Assembly (NCBI RefSeq): GCF_002099425.1
Contig: NW_018344015.1
Span: 3,688,501 to 3,752,500, forward strand
Direction of reading: 5' to 3'
Length of the DNA stretch: 64,000 nt
DNA from: Phascolarctos cinereus
Lineage: Eukaryota > Chordata > Mammalia > Diprotodontia > Phascolarctidae
Below are positions 31,865-43,476 of the stretch, one piece after another (the stretch's first letter is position 1; each line of letters starts with the position of its first letter). A model generated the notes under the pieces. It was not told where the DNA came from. It saw only the letters and a program-made list of their open reading frames with translations, and ran no database searches. The translations under genes were made by a program, and so were the position numbers.

Positions 31865-34600
31865 TATGGATTTTTTAATAATAAGTTTTTATTGAATTTT
31901 TATACTACTGTATTTCTCTCAGTATCCTTTCCTATCCTCTTCTGACTTACAGAGATCCATTCACTATTTAAAAAAAAATAGTATTTTAAAAACAAAAGAA
32001 AAAAAGAAAAGGAAAATTCAGCATAACTGATCAAGATATAAAAAGTCTGAAAGTATGGCCAATATGCAATACTTTGGAGCTCCCAACTCTGCAAAGGATA
32101 GGGTAGAACTGTTTTCAGAAATCTTGTATTTCAAAACTTTTTTTCTTTTAAATTTTGGAACATATTTTTTAAAAATAATTTTTCTTTCCATTTACATTGT
32201 TACAGTCATTGTGTATAGTGTTTTTTTCTGACTCCAGATATTATGTACTGACTTTCTCCCTTGCCTGAAATGTTCTCCCACCTCATCTCTACCTTTTGAC
32301 TTCCCTGGTTTCCTTCCAGTCTCAGCCATGTTTTTTATCTTCTGCAGTTTGTTATCTATGTAGCTTGTTTATACAAGTTACTTGCATCTGTCTTCTCCAT
32401 TAGATAGTGAACTCTTTGGAAGCAAAAACTTTCTTATTACTTTCTTTGTATCCTCAGTGATTAGCACAGTGCACAGCACATAATAGAGGCTTAAAATATT
32501 TACTGACTACTTTCTTTACTTTGTATCAGTTCATGTATATCTTTCTATTTTTTTTCCTGTATTCATCATGCACATTATTTCTTATCCACAGTAATGTTTC
32601 ATTACATTTGTATGCAAAGGTTTATTTAGCCATTCCTCAATTCATGGGTATATCTACTTGGTTTCTGATTTTTCACTATCACAGAAAGTACTGATACACA
32701 TATTTTGTGGTCCATTTGAATTTTCTCATTATCAATAGCCTCCTTGGGGTATAAGAATAGAAATTGAATCTCTGAGTTAAAGGTGTGGATATTTTAGTCA
32801 CTTTGCTTGCATAATTCCATTTCACTTTCTAAAATAGTTGTACCATTTCACAGCTCCATCAACACTGTACTAATGTTCAATCTTCCACAACTTTTCCAAT
32901 ATTGGCTATTGTCGTCTTCTGTCATCTTTGAAAATTTTCAGCTTATGACCTGTGCATGACCAATAATACACAAATACCAATTATATATACACGTTCTATA
33001 TATATTGGTAACCAAATAATAAACTTGATTTGAAGACTTTTACTCCCATTAGACTTCTTCCTTTCTTATCTTAGGTGCAATAATTTTGTTTATGCAGAAG
33101 ATTTTCAGTTTTATGTAATCAATTTTTTTTTACTTAATCCTTTTCAATTACCTATATCCCATTTGGGTAAAAATAGACCTATTATCCATAACTATGAAAG
33201 GTATATGATCTATTTCTCTTATTTTTTTTAATGCTAGGATCATTAACATTAAAGTCATGTGGAATATATTGTGAAGTGTCGATCTAAGCCAAATTTCTAA
33301 AGAATTGCCTTCCAGTGTCCCCAGTAGATTTTACCAAATTGGGAGCTATTTCCTAGGAAATTTATGTTTTCCACTTTATTAAGTAATGGACTTTTGAGTT
33401 ACTTAGTTTCTGATTCTTATTTATACAGTCCATTTTTGGTTTTAGCCAATTTTAACCAATTTTAAATTAATACAAAATGGTTTTGATGACTACTTCTTTA
33501 TGATATAGTTTGACATCTTAAAGAACTTTTCTTTTTGTCTATATCTCATTTAATCATTTCCTTTGATATTCTAGAACTTTTATTTTTCCCAGTTATTATT
33601 TGGAAACATGCTATTTACCAAAATTGTATTATTTTATCCAGCTTGATAAAGGGCCCTTTGATAATTAGATTTATATAATTAAATATATATACTAACTTTG
33701 ATAATATTGTGATTTTTATACAATATAATTATTGGCACAGCCTAAACTACACACTGAATATTCCTTCAGCTATGTAAATTATTTATTTCTTTTAATGTCT
33801 CTTGTTTGTGTGGTGGTGGTGTTGTTATATAGAAACGCTGAGAATTTTTGAGGTTTTATTTTGTAGCCTGTAACTTTGCTGAAGCTATTGTCTCAATCTG
33901 TATCTTTGATGATTCTTTTGGATTTTCTAAGTTAACTGTCATATCAAAAGAAAATATGGATAGTTTTATATCCTCTTTATTTTCCTGTATGTCATGTTCT
34001 TTTGCTCTTTTCTTACTGATATTGCTATATTTACAGAACTATATCAAATAGTAATAAGAATGAAAATCGTTGATTTACAACTGTGTTTACTGGAAATTTT
34101 TCTAGTGTATTTCCATTGAATAAGATGCTTGACTTTGATTTTAGGTAAATACTTTTTATAATATCTAAAAAGCTCCCTGCCTCCCATCACATAAATGATC
34201 ATTGTAATTTGTCAAAGACCATCTACATCTATTGAAATAATTATGTGCTTTTATATTTTGATTTTACACATGCTCAACTATATTGATAATACTTCTAATG
34301 TTGCATTATATTTGCATTCCTGGAGTAAATCCATCTTGATCATTTTGAGTGATTTCTGGAATAAACAACTTTAGACTCTCTGATTTGGATTTTATTTAAA
34401 AACTTTTAAATTGGTATTCATTAACTATATTGGTCTAGAGTTTCCCTTATATGATTTATCCCTCCATGATTTAGTTTTTAGGATTATATATATCTTATAG
34501 AAAGTATTTGATAGGGCATTTCCTGCTCAGTTTTTGAGAATAATCTGTATATGATAAGTACAAATTTCTATTTAAAGTTTGTTAGAATTCTCCACTTCAT
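31865..34600 (-). mobile_element. Older L1 LINE, ORF2 and 3' end, interrupted by an L2
   Basis: An inverted 3' end at 31865-32244 is followed by an inserted L2 piece (32245-32510), then ORF2 from its C-terminus back to the reverse transcriptase. Landmarks are GTTTATTTAGCCATTCCTCA (32620), ATTTCACAGCTCCATCAACA (32847), CTGTAACTTTGCTGAAGCTA (33870), TTGCATTCCTGGAGTAAATC (34312) and AAGTTTGTTAGAATTCTCCA (34575). These are L1 ORF2 antisense landmarks, close also to those of placental L1. It is far more decayed than the L1 at 48-50 kb, so it is older. Confidence 0.75.
32245..32510 (+). mobile_element. L2 3' end, sense
   Basis: TTGCCTGAAATGTTCTCCCA, TTGACTTCCCTGGTTTCCTT, CTCCATTAGATAGTGAACTC, AGTGATTAGCACAGTGCACA and GAGGCTTAAAATATTTACTG run in L2 3' order. 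Confidence 0.85.
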
Positions 34601-35772
34601 GCAGTAATTTTCCAGCTTTTTATTTTTTCTGTATATTTCTATTTTTTTTAACTATATTTCTTGTAAGTAAAAGATTATGGGGTTTTTGTTTCATTCATTT
34701 TAATATAAAGTCATAAAAAGTTGGTTCTTCAATTTGTCTCTATTTTTTTTTCAAAATTAGAATTCCCCCCCCTTCCTTTGTAAACACAGTACTATGTCTC
34801 TCCTGTTATTATTAGCTTAATACATATTTAAGGTAACCCTAATCCAGTTGACTATCTTCCCCTCATCTGCAAATCTCTCATCTTCTTTAGTTTTAGAGTT
34901 TTAGTTATTAGTTCTCTTTTCTTTCTTGCTTTTATTGAGTTAATTTAATTCTTCCCTTCTTTCCCCCTCTAAGTTAGTCAGTAAAATATCTCCCTTCCTC
35001 TACTTCTCTTCAACTCAATTCTTTTTATTTGAAATAACCTTTTTGTACCTTTTTCTAAAACAAAAAAAAAGATTTCCCCCTCATTCTCTTGATTTTTTAT
35101 TTGTCCCTTTCTGTTGATTCTAGACTTTATTTGATTCATGGCCTTTTTAATTATTTGGTCATTCTTTAGACTTTTAATTCTTCATGAAATTAAAATTTCT
35201 AAAATGCCATTTTTGGATGCATTTATTTTGTACAGTTTGTATATTACATTTTAGAACTTGCCCATCTAACTACCCTGAATTTTATGTTATACCTCACTTT
35301 TAGAAATACCAATTCCTGCTGGTTATGCTATGAATATTGCCCAAATGGTAGGAATTTTCCTATATCTTGGTTATGTAGTTGATTATACACCTTTGCCCTC
35401 TACATCATAATTATTATTTTCTTATTCCCCTTCAAATCTATTTTCGAGTCCATGCCTGTACACACTTCTAATATCAGTTTCCACCACCACCTTTGATTCC
35501 CCTTCTTTTGAAGAGGATGAATTTTCTATCTAAGTGCTAAATTCCTAATACTATACCATTTTAAATTACCTGATTCTTTATGAAATCACTATTATCTTAT
35601 AGGAGCATTAATTTGTCATATTGCCTCCCACCAATTCAACAACATTTCCCCCTCCCCTCTGCCCTCTTTTCTATCTCCCCTACACCTTCTCTTATCCCCT
35701 TCCTCTTTAATTTTCCTGTAGGGCAGGATAGATTTCTATACTCCATTGCCTGTATATCTCATTTCCCAGTTG
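34601..35772 (-). mobile_element. Probable continuation of the older L1, ending in a HAL1-like 3'UTR piece
   Basis: 34601-35600 is AT-rich and largely unassignable. 35290-35330, read in antisense, hints at an ORF1 C-terminus. 35625-35765 (CTCCCCTCTGCCCTCTTTTC, CCTGTAGGGCAGGATAGATT) clearly matches the internal 3'UTR of the HAL1-like elements (compare 20945-21010 and 36050-36115). It is cut at about 35772 by the start of HAL1-like element II. Confidence 0.5.
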
Positions 35773-38563
35773 CATGTGAAAAAATTTTTTAACAATTGTT
35801 TTTAAAACTTTGGGTTCCAAATTTTCTCCCTTCATTCCTCCCCACCAACCCTCATTGAGAAGGCAAGCAACTCGATATAGGGTATACATGTGTAGTCAGG
35901 CAAAACACTTCCAAAGTAGTCATGTGAAAAATTAAGCATATTTCCTTTAAACTTATCCTATCCCCCCATTTATTTTATTCTCTCTTTTGACCCTGTGCCT
36001 CCTTAGAAGTGTTGCTTCTGATTACCCCTCCCTTAATCTGCCCTCCCTTTTATCATCTCCCTGCTCTCTTGTCTCCTTCCCCCCTATTTTCCTGTAGGGT
36101 AAGATAGATTTCCATACCCAATTGAGTGTGTATATTGTTCTCTCCTTAAGCCAAATTCGTTTTTTTTTTTTTGGCTAGGCAATGGGGTTAAGTGACTTGC
36201 CCAGGGTCATGCAGCTAGTAAGTGTTATGTGTCTAAGGACACATTTAAACTCAGGTCCTTCTGAATCCAGGGCCGGTGTTCTATCCACAGCACCAGCTAG
36301 CTGCCCCTTACTTAAGCCAAATTCTATGAGAAAAAGATTCACTCATTCCCTCTCACCTTCTCCCATTTCCCCTCCACTGTAAAAGCCTTTTCTTATTGGT
36401 TTTGTGTGAGATTATTTATCACATTCTACCTCTCCCTTTCTCCTCCCAGTATAATCCTCTCCCATCCTGTAATTTTATTGTCCAGATATCATCTTCAATT
36501 CACCCTATACCTTCTATTTATCTACCTATCTACACATTTATTTCTTCCCTCCAACTTCCCTAATACTGACAAAGGTCTCATGAGTTACAAATATCATCCT
36601 TCCATGCAGGAATCTAAACAGTTCAACTGTAGTAAGTCCCTTATGATTTCTCTTTCCTGTTTACCTCTTCACACTTCTCTTGAGTCTTATATTTGAAAGC
36701 CAATTTTCTATTCAGCTCTGGTCTTTTCATCAAAAATGCTTCAATGTCTTCTATTTCACTGGATGTCCATTTTTTCCCTGATAGATTATACTCAGTTTTT
36801 CTGGGTAGGCAATTCTTGGTTGTAATCCTATCTCTTTGACCCTCAGAATATTATATTCCAAGCCCTGAAGTCCTTTAATGTAGAAGCTGTTACATCTTGT
36901 GTTATCCTGATTGCGTTTCCACAATACTTGAATTGTTTCTTTCTGGCTGCTTGCAATATTTTCTCCTTGACCTGGGAACTCTGGAATTTGGCTGTTTTAT
37001 TCCTAGGAGTTTTCCTTTGGGGATCTCTTTCAGGAGGAGATCAATGGATTCTTTCAATTTCTATTTTGCCCTCTGGTTCTAAAATATCAGGGCAGTTTTC
37101 CTTGATAATTTCTTGAAAGATAATGTTTAGGTTCTTTTTTTTGATCATGGCTTTCAGATAGTCCAATAACTTGTAAATTTTCTCTCCTGGATCTATTTTC
37201 CAGGTCAGTTGTTTTTCCAATAAGATATTTCACATTGTTTTCTATGTTTTCTTTCTTTAGGTTTTGCTTTACAATGCCTTGATTTCTCATAAAGTCACTA
37301 GCTTCCATTTGCTCAATTCTAATTTTTAAGGAAGTATTTTCTTCAGTGAGCTTTTGGACTTTCTTTTCCATTTGTCCAGTTCTGCTTTTGAAAAGCATTC
37401 TTCTCCTAACTGACTTTTTTGGATCTCTTTTGCCATTTGTTAGGCTACTAATTTTTAAGATATTATTTGCTTCAGTATTTTTTTTTTGGGGGGGTTCTTC
37501 TTTAGCATGCTGTTGACTGGTTTTTCATGATTTTCCTGCATCCCTCTCATTTCTCTTCCCAGTTTTTCCTCTACTTCTCTTACTTGCTTCTCAAAATACT
37601 ACTTCCATGGCCTAGGACTCATTCATATTTTTCTTGGAGGCTTTGGATGTAGTAGCTTTGACTCTGTTGTCTACTTCTGGTTGTATGTTTTTATTTTCTT
37701 TGCCACCAAAGAAAGATTCTATAGTCTGACTTTTTTTTTTTGCACAATTTCCTCATGATCACAGCCAATTACTTGAGTTATGAACTCTTTGTTAAGGTAG
37801 GGGTCTGCTTCCAGTGTGCAGAATTTACTGTCTCATGTTTTGGGGTTTTTGTGAAGCTGTTTTCAGAGATACTTCTAGGGACTTGTAAGTTTTCTGTTCT
37901 TCCAAGATGGGAAGACCAAGGATGACATGTTTATACCTTTCCTGGCCTGTGCTCTGGTCTATGAGTGACCACAAGCACTCTTTTCTGCCTTGGAACTGTG
38001 AAGAGGATTCTCTCTGTACCCTCACTACAAGCTCCACCATGCCAGGGCTCCTCTTTACCCCAGGATCACCACCTATGACTGTGACCCAAATTGAAGCATG
38101 GGCAAAGCAAGAGAAATCTGCCTCAGCACCAGCCTGTGGGCCAAGAATTGTGGAAGCAGCCACTCTCCCATGGCTGCACCAAGACTGGGGTTAGACAGAA
38201 CTTCTCTCTCACCATTGTCACAGACATTTCCTACTGACCTTCTAACTTCTCTTTGCCATTTGTGGGTTGAGAAACCATGACAGCTGCCTGTAATTCAGTC
38301 CTCTGAGGCCTGCCCAGCTTTGCTGAGGCCTGTTTTGCCTTCATGCCCAGGCTGAACTATGCTCCCCTCTCAGCCTTATGCTATAGATGTTTCCAATCTA
38401 CCATTCAGGTTATTTTGGGCTAAAAATTTGTTTCACTCTGTGTTTTTGTAGGTTATGCTGCTTTAGAATTTGTTTAGAGCCATTTTTAAAGGTATTTGGA
38501 AACGTTTAGGGGGGAGCTCAAGCAATTCACTGCTTTTACTCTACCATCTTGGCTCTGCACCCT
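35773..38563 (-). mobile_element. HAL1-like element II: 5'UTR, ORF1 and 3'UTR, no ORF2
   Basis: This has the same layout as element I: the 5' tip GGTGCAGAGCCAAGATGGTA at 38563, 5'UTR to about 37760, an ORF1 remnant at about 36680-37756 (open 103-codon piece at 37087-37398 with KKVQKLTEENTSLKIRIEQM, YLIGKTTDLENRSRRENLQV and GLSESHDQKK), a purine-rich 3'UTR, and the tail-A end from 35935 to 35775. It is collinear with element I throughout, with no ORF2. A SINE sits in its 3'UTR. Confidence 0.85.
36159..36310 (-). mobile_element. MAR1-like SINE inserted in HAL1-like element II
   Basis: A T-rich tail, then GGCAATGGGGTTAAGTGACT, TGCCCAGGGTCATGCAGCTA, TTTAAACTCAGGTCC and a CCAGCTAGCTGCCCCT head. 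It is flanked by a perfect 14-base target-site duplication, CTTAAGCCAAATTC, at 36145-36158 and 36311-36324. Confidence 0.95.
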
Positions 38564-38565
38564 AG

Positions 38566-39170
38566 GGTAATTTTCTCATATTATTTCTTGCACTGTGGTT
38601 CAATTTTTTAACTAGTTCTGTCCTTTTAGGATCCATATAATCTTTAATTTGTTTTTATTCAACTTGTCTTCAAGATCAATATATTTTGTTTTACAAAGAT
38701 CATGCATTGTTAAATATTACACTTTTTTACTTTTCATCTTAAATCTAGACTGTCACTTCCACATATTTGCATTAGTAATCAGTTATGGTTTCTTTTATAT
38801 CTTTCTGTAAGACCATATCCAAGTATTTAAGGTTATTTCTTACTCTATTATTTATTTCTGCTGTGGACTCTGTCAGTTTTGCTTTCAAAATAACTATTTC
38901 TCTTTTAAGCCATTCAGAAACCTCCTAATATTATGAGAATATCCATTCTCTTTTCTGAATTCACAAAGCCTGCTGTTTCATCTACTATTGGTATATTTTC
39001 CTTCATAAATTCATGAAATCTTTTGCCTAATCTAGAGGCCATGTTCCCTTCTATTATTAATATCTTCCCTATTAGTTTATATTCTCATGTTTAAGGCCTT
39101 TGAGGTTTTTTTTCCTCCTGAGATCTTTACTAATTTGCCTTTTTTTCCCTTAATTTCCCCCATTCTTCAC
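38566..39170 (-). mobile_element. Older L1 ORF1 region, likely right-hand part of the split L1
   Basis: The antisense shows L1 ORF1-like features: TTATTTCTTGCACTGTGGTT, TTTTAACTAGTTCTGTCC, ACTTGTCTTCAAGATCAATA (compare the CTGGATCTATTTTCCAGGTC stretch of young copies) and TCGTTTTGAAAGCAAAACTG-type coiled-coil sequence. It starts right after the 5' tip of HAL1-like element II. Confidence 0.45.
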
Positions 39171-39660
39171 TTTATGATTCCCCTTCAATAGCAGTTTCCA
39201 GGAAGGCTGGGTCTCAGAGATGTCACGGTTTCTTCCCATGTAATGCATCATGAAAGTAACTAGTGATTCATCAATTTCAGTCTCTCCTTAAGTGACTTAC
39301 AGGAGTATAGACCTGGCCCCAGGTAAGTGTTGGGCTTTTTTCCTCAGTCTTAGCTACGAGAATCCCAATAGTCACACAAAATTGTCCGTTCCAGTTCCCT
39401 CTGGTCCTGAGCTTTCTGGCTGAGCTCTATTGTAGTACTGAGTCTTGTTGCAAAGCAATGCTACTGAGCTCCATCTGCCCTGTTGTTGAGACCTGATTTC
39501 TGGCCTGTGAAATGTCTACTTTTTGGAGCTCTGAGATACTAGAAGGCGTGCCTGGGGTTGAATAGTTTAGCACTGTTGAAAAACTATGGATGGGCTTATA
39601 CAGCTTTATTGTGGCATAGTGGTAGATAGTGGAGGGGTGGATGCTACATGAGCAGAGAGA
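39171..39660 (-). mobile_element. Possible 5'UTR of the older L1
   Basis: This is GC-richer than its surroundings (GAGCTTTCTGGCTGAGCTCT, AGCTCCATCTGCCCTGTTGT) and in the place where the 5'UTR of the split older L1 would fall. No direct sequence match was seen, so this rests on position and composition. Confidence 0.3.
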
Positions 39661-39682
39661 AGGGTTAGGGATTATTATTTTA

Positions 39683-39832
39683 TCTTCATTTTCTTTGGTG
39701 AGGCAATTGGGGTTAAGTGACTTGCTCAGGGTCACATAGCCAGTAAGTATCAAGTGTCTGGTCTGAGGCCAGGTTTGAACTCAGATCCTCTTGACACCAG
39801 GCCCAGCACTTTATCCACTGAGCTACCTACTT
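39683..39832 (-). mobile_element. MAR1-like SINE
   Basis: GGTGAGGCAATTGGGGTTAA, TGCTCAGGGTCACATAGCCA, GAGGCCAGGTTTGAACTCAG and a TTATCCACTGAGCTACCTAC head. It lies between the left flank duplication and the 3' end of the chimeric L1 at 39.85-43.45 kb. Confidence 0.9.
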
Positions 39833-39844
39833 TCTTCTATCTTT

Positions 39845-40945
39845 CTTTCTTTGAAATTTTATTTTCCCCAGTTACATGTAAAAACAATTTTAAATATTCA
39901 TTTTAAAAACTTTGAGTTCCAAATTCTCTCTCTTTCTCCCTCACCACCACCCTGCTCATTGAGAAGGCAAGCAATTTCATACAGTTATACGTGTGTAGTC
40001 ACGCAAAACATTCCCATAATGGTTATGTTGTAAAACAAAAATACACCAAAAAAAAAACCTCAAGAAAAATGAAGTAAAAATGTACTTTTCAATCTGTATT
40101 CACACACCATCAGTTCTTTCTCTGGGGGTGGATAGCATTTTTCATCTTAAGTCCTTCTGAGCTATCTTGAATCATTGTATTGCTGAGAATAGCAAAGTCA
40201 TTCTCAGCTGATTATTTAAAATTTGGTGTTACTTTGTATACAGTACATTTCACTTTGCATCAGCTCATGTAAGTCTTTCCAGGTTTTTCTGAGAGCATTC
40301 TGCTCATGTCTTATAGCACAATAGTATTTCATCACAATCACATACCACAACTTGTTCAGCAGTTCCACAATTGATGAGCATCCCCTCAATTTACAATTCT
40401 TTGCCACTACAAAAGGGATGCTATAAATATTTTTTGAACATACAGGTCCTTTTCCTTTCTATTTTGTTTTGTTTTGTTTGCTTTCTCTTTTGGAATACAG
40501 ACCGATAGTGGTATTGCCTAGCTCAAGTGTATGCATGGTTTTATAGCCCTTTTGGCATAGTTCCAAATTGCTCTACAGAATGATCAAATCAATTCACAAT
40601 TCCACCAGCAGGGCATTAATACCACATTTTTTACATCTCCTCTACCATCTATCATTTTCTTTTCTATCCCATTAGCCCTTCTAATATGTATGAGGTAGTA
40701 TTTCAGAATTGTTTAATTTGCATACCTCCAATCAATAGTGGGTTAGAGCATTTTTTTTCCATATGGCTATAGATAGCTTTGATTACTTCATCTGAAAATT
40801 GTTCATATCTTTTCATTATTTATCATTTGGAAATGGCTCTTATTTTTTATAAGTTTGACTCAGTTGTTTATATGTTTGAGAAATGAAACCTTTATCACAT
40901 AAATTTGCTTCAATTTTTTTTCACAGTTACTATTGATAATTATAT
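39845..40945 (-). mobile_element. L1 ORF2 C-terminus and 3'UTR (tail type A), fused to HAL1 sequence
   Basis: The 3'UTR has CCCCAGTTACATGTAAAAAC and GAGAAGGCAAGCAATTTCAT. 40216-40407 on the minus strand gives NKLWYVIVMKYYCAIRHEQN. ORF2-derived sequence continues to about 40945 (TAAGTTTGACTCAGTTG, ATGAAACCTTTATCAC). It then switches without a gap into HAL1-type 3'UTR. Confidence 0.88.
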
Positions 40946-43454
40946 TTCCTTCCATCTTAGCCACCCATGTATTCAATACTCTCTCTCCTTTCACCATGTC
41001 TCTCCTCAAAAGTATTTTGCTTCTGAAGATAAAAAAAATTTAAAAAAGTGTTTTGCTTCTGACTACCTCCTGCCCCAATCTGCCCTCCCTTCTGTGAACC
41101 CCCCTTCACTAATCCACTTCACTTCCTACTTTACTGTAGAGTAACATAGATTTCTATAGCCAAATGAGTGTGTATATTATCCCCTTTGAGCCAATTGTGA
41201 TGAGATTAAGGTTCGCTCACTCCACTTCACCTCCCCTCCATTTCCCCTCCATTGTAAAAGCATTTTCTTGCTTCTTTTATGAGAGATAATTACCCCATTC
41301 TACCTCTCCCTTTCCCTTTCTCTCAGTGCATTCCTCTTTCATCCCTTAATTTTATTTATTTTTTAATTTATTTTTAGATATCATCTTTTCATATTCAACT
41401 CACACCTGTGCCCTCTGTCTACATATATTCCTTCAATCTGCCCTAATAATTAGAAAGTTCCTATTAGTTATAAGTATCATCTTGCAATGTAGGAAAGCAA
41501 ACAATTTAACCTTAAGTCCCTTATGATTTTCCTTTCTTGTTTACTTTTTTATGTAAGTCTTGTATTTGGAAGTCAAATTTTCTATTCAGCTCTGGACTTT
41601 TCATCAAGAGTAGTTGAAAGTCCTCTATCTCATTGAATATCCATTTTTTCACCTGAAGGATTATACTGAGATTTACTAGTAGGTGATTCTTGTTGTAATC
41701 CCTGCTCCTTGGCCCTCTGGAACATTCCAAACCCTCTGATATTTTAATTTAGAAAGTGCTAAATTTTGTATTATACTGAGACTGTGACTCAATGATACTT
41801 GAATTGTTTCTTTCTGGCTGCTTGAAATATTTTGTCATGACCTGATAATTCTGGAATTTGGCTATAATATTTCTGGGAATTTCATTTTGGAATCTCTTTT
41901 AAGACGGTTATCAGTAGATTCTGTCAATTTCTATTTTACCCTCTGATTCTAGAACATCAGTGAAATTGTCCTTGATAATTTCTTGAAAGATGGTGTGTAG
42001 GGTAGTTTTTTTTAATCACGGGTTTCAAGTATCCAATAATTTTAATATTATCTCTCCTGGATCTCTTTTCCAGGTCAGTTATTTTTTCAATGATATAATT
42101 CCCATTGTCTTCTATTGTTTTTCATTCTTTTAGCTTTGTTTTATTGTTTCCTGATTTTTCATGAAGTAATTAGTTTCCATTTGTTCCATTCTAATTTTTG
42201 AAGAATCATTTTCTTTAGCAAGCTTTTGTATCTCCTTTTGCACTTGGCCAATTCTGCTTTTTAAGGCATTCTCCTCATTGGCTTTTTGGACCTCTTTAAC
42301 CAGTTGGCATAGTCTGGTTTTAAAGGTGTTATTTTCTTCAGTATTTTTTTGTCTCTTTTACCAAGCTATTGACTCATTTTTCATGATTTTCTAGTGTCAC
42401 CCTCATTTCTCTTCCCAATTTTTCCTCTACCTCTTTTATTTGATTTTCAAAATCCTTTTGAGGTCTTCTATGGCTTGAGACCAATTAATATTTTTATTTT
42501 CTTGGAGGCTTTGACTTTGTTATCTTCTGAGTTTTGATCTTCCTTGTCACTATAGTAACTTTTTATGGTCAGAATATTTTTTTTCTGTTTGCTTATTTTC
42601 CAGCCTATTTCTTGACTTTTAACTCTTTCTTAAAATAGAGCTCTGCTTCCAGGGTGGAGGACACTGTTCCAAGGTTCATGGATTTTGTGAAGCTGTTTTC
42701 AGAGATACCTTTAGGGACCTTTAAGTTTTCAGTCCTTCCAAGGTAGTATGATCTAAAGAGAGGTGTGTTTACTATTCTCCTGGCCTGTACTTTGGTCTGT
42801 GAGCAACTGCAAGCACTCTTTTCTTCCCTGGAATTGTGATGAGGGTCTCTGCTCCACTGTGGCCTCAAGTTCTGGTGTGCTAATACTATTTGTCACTCTG
42901 GAAGAACCACTCAGGACTGCTACCTGGATGAGAGTATGGGCAAAGCAAGGGAGTCCTACCTCAGTGCTAGCCTTACCATCTGTTGGCTGAGAACTTCAGA
43001 AACAACTACTGCAACTGAAGATTCAGTAGCTCCTCTTGCTGGGTCTGGGCCTATGGTGACTCATCTCTTCTGTACTGAGCTCCTCTCTCACACAGGTGGG
43101 ACAGACCTTTCCTGATAACCTTCTAAGTTGTGTTTACTGTCTGTGGGCTAAGAAGTCCTGAAATCACCACTGCTGCCACTTATTCAGTTGCCCTGAGGCC
43201 TGAACCTGGTTTGCTTCATCCTGGTCTGCACTGGCATGGCCAGAACTGGACTGTGCTCCTCTCTCACCCTGGTGCAACAGGCCTTTACTGCTACCTTCCA
43301 AGTTGTCTTGTGCTGTAAAATTGTTTTACTCCACCTTTTTGTGGGTTTGATTCTCTAGAATCAGTTTAGTCATTATGTAAAGATACTTGGAGAGTGTTAG
43401 GGGAGAGCTCAGGAGAATCCCTGCCTTTACTCCAGCCATCTTGGTTCCACCTCC
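40946..43454 (-). mobile_element. HAL1-like element III: 5'UTR, ORF1 and 3'UTR body, without its own tail
   Basis: The 5' tip GGAGGTGGAACCAAGATGGC lies at 43454. The 5'UTR runs to about 42600 and an ORF1 remnant to about 41540 (41521-41730 reads QLLLMKSPELNRKFDFQIQD, the ORF1 C-terminus). Next comes a purine-rich 3'UTR matching elements I and II as far as 40946. The last 180 or so bases (tail A) are replaced by the L1 ORF2 end. A short duplication of TTTTGCTTCTGA flanks an A-rich 20-mer near 41013-41062. It is more decayed than I and II. Confidence 0.82.
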
Positions 43455-43476
43455 AGGATTAGAGATTATTGTATTA

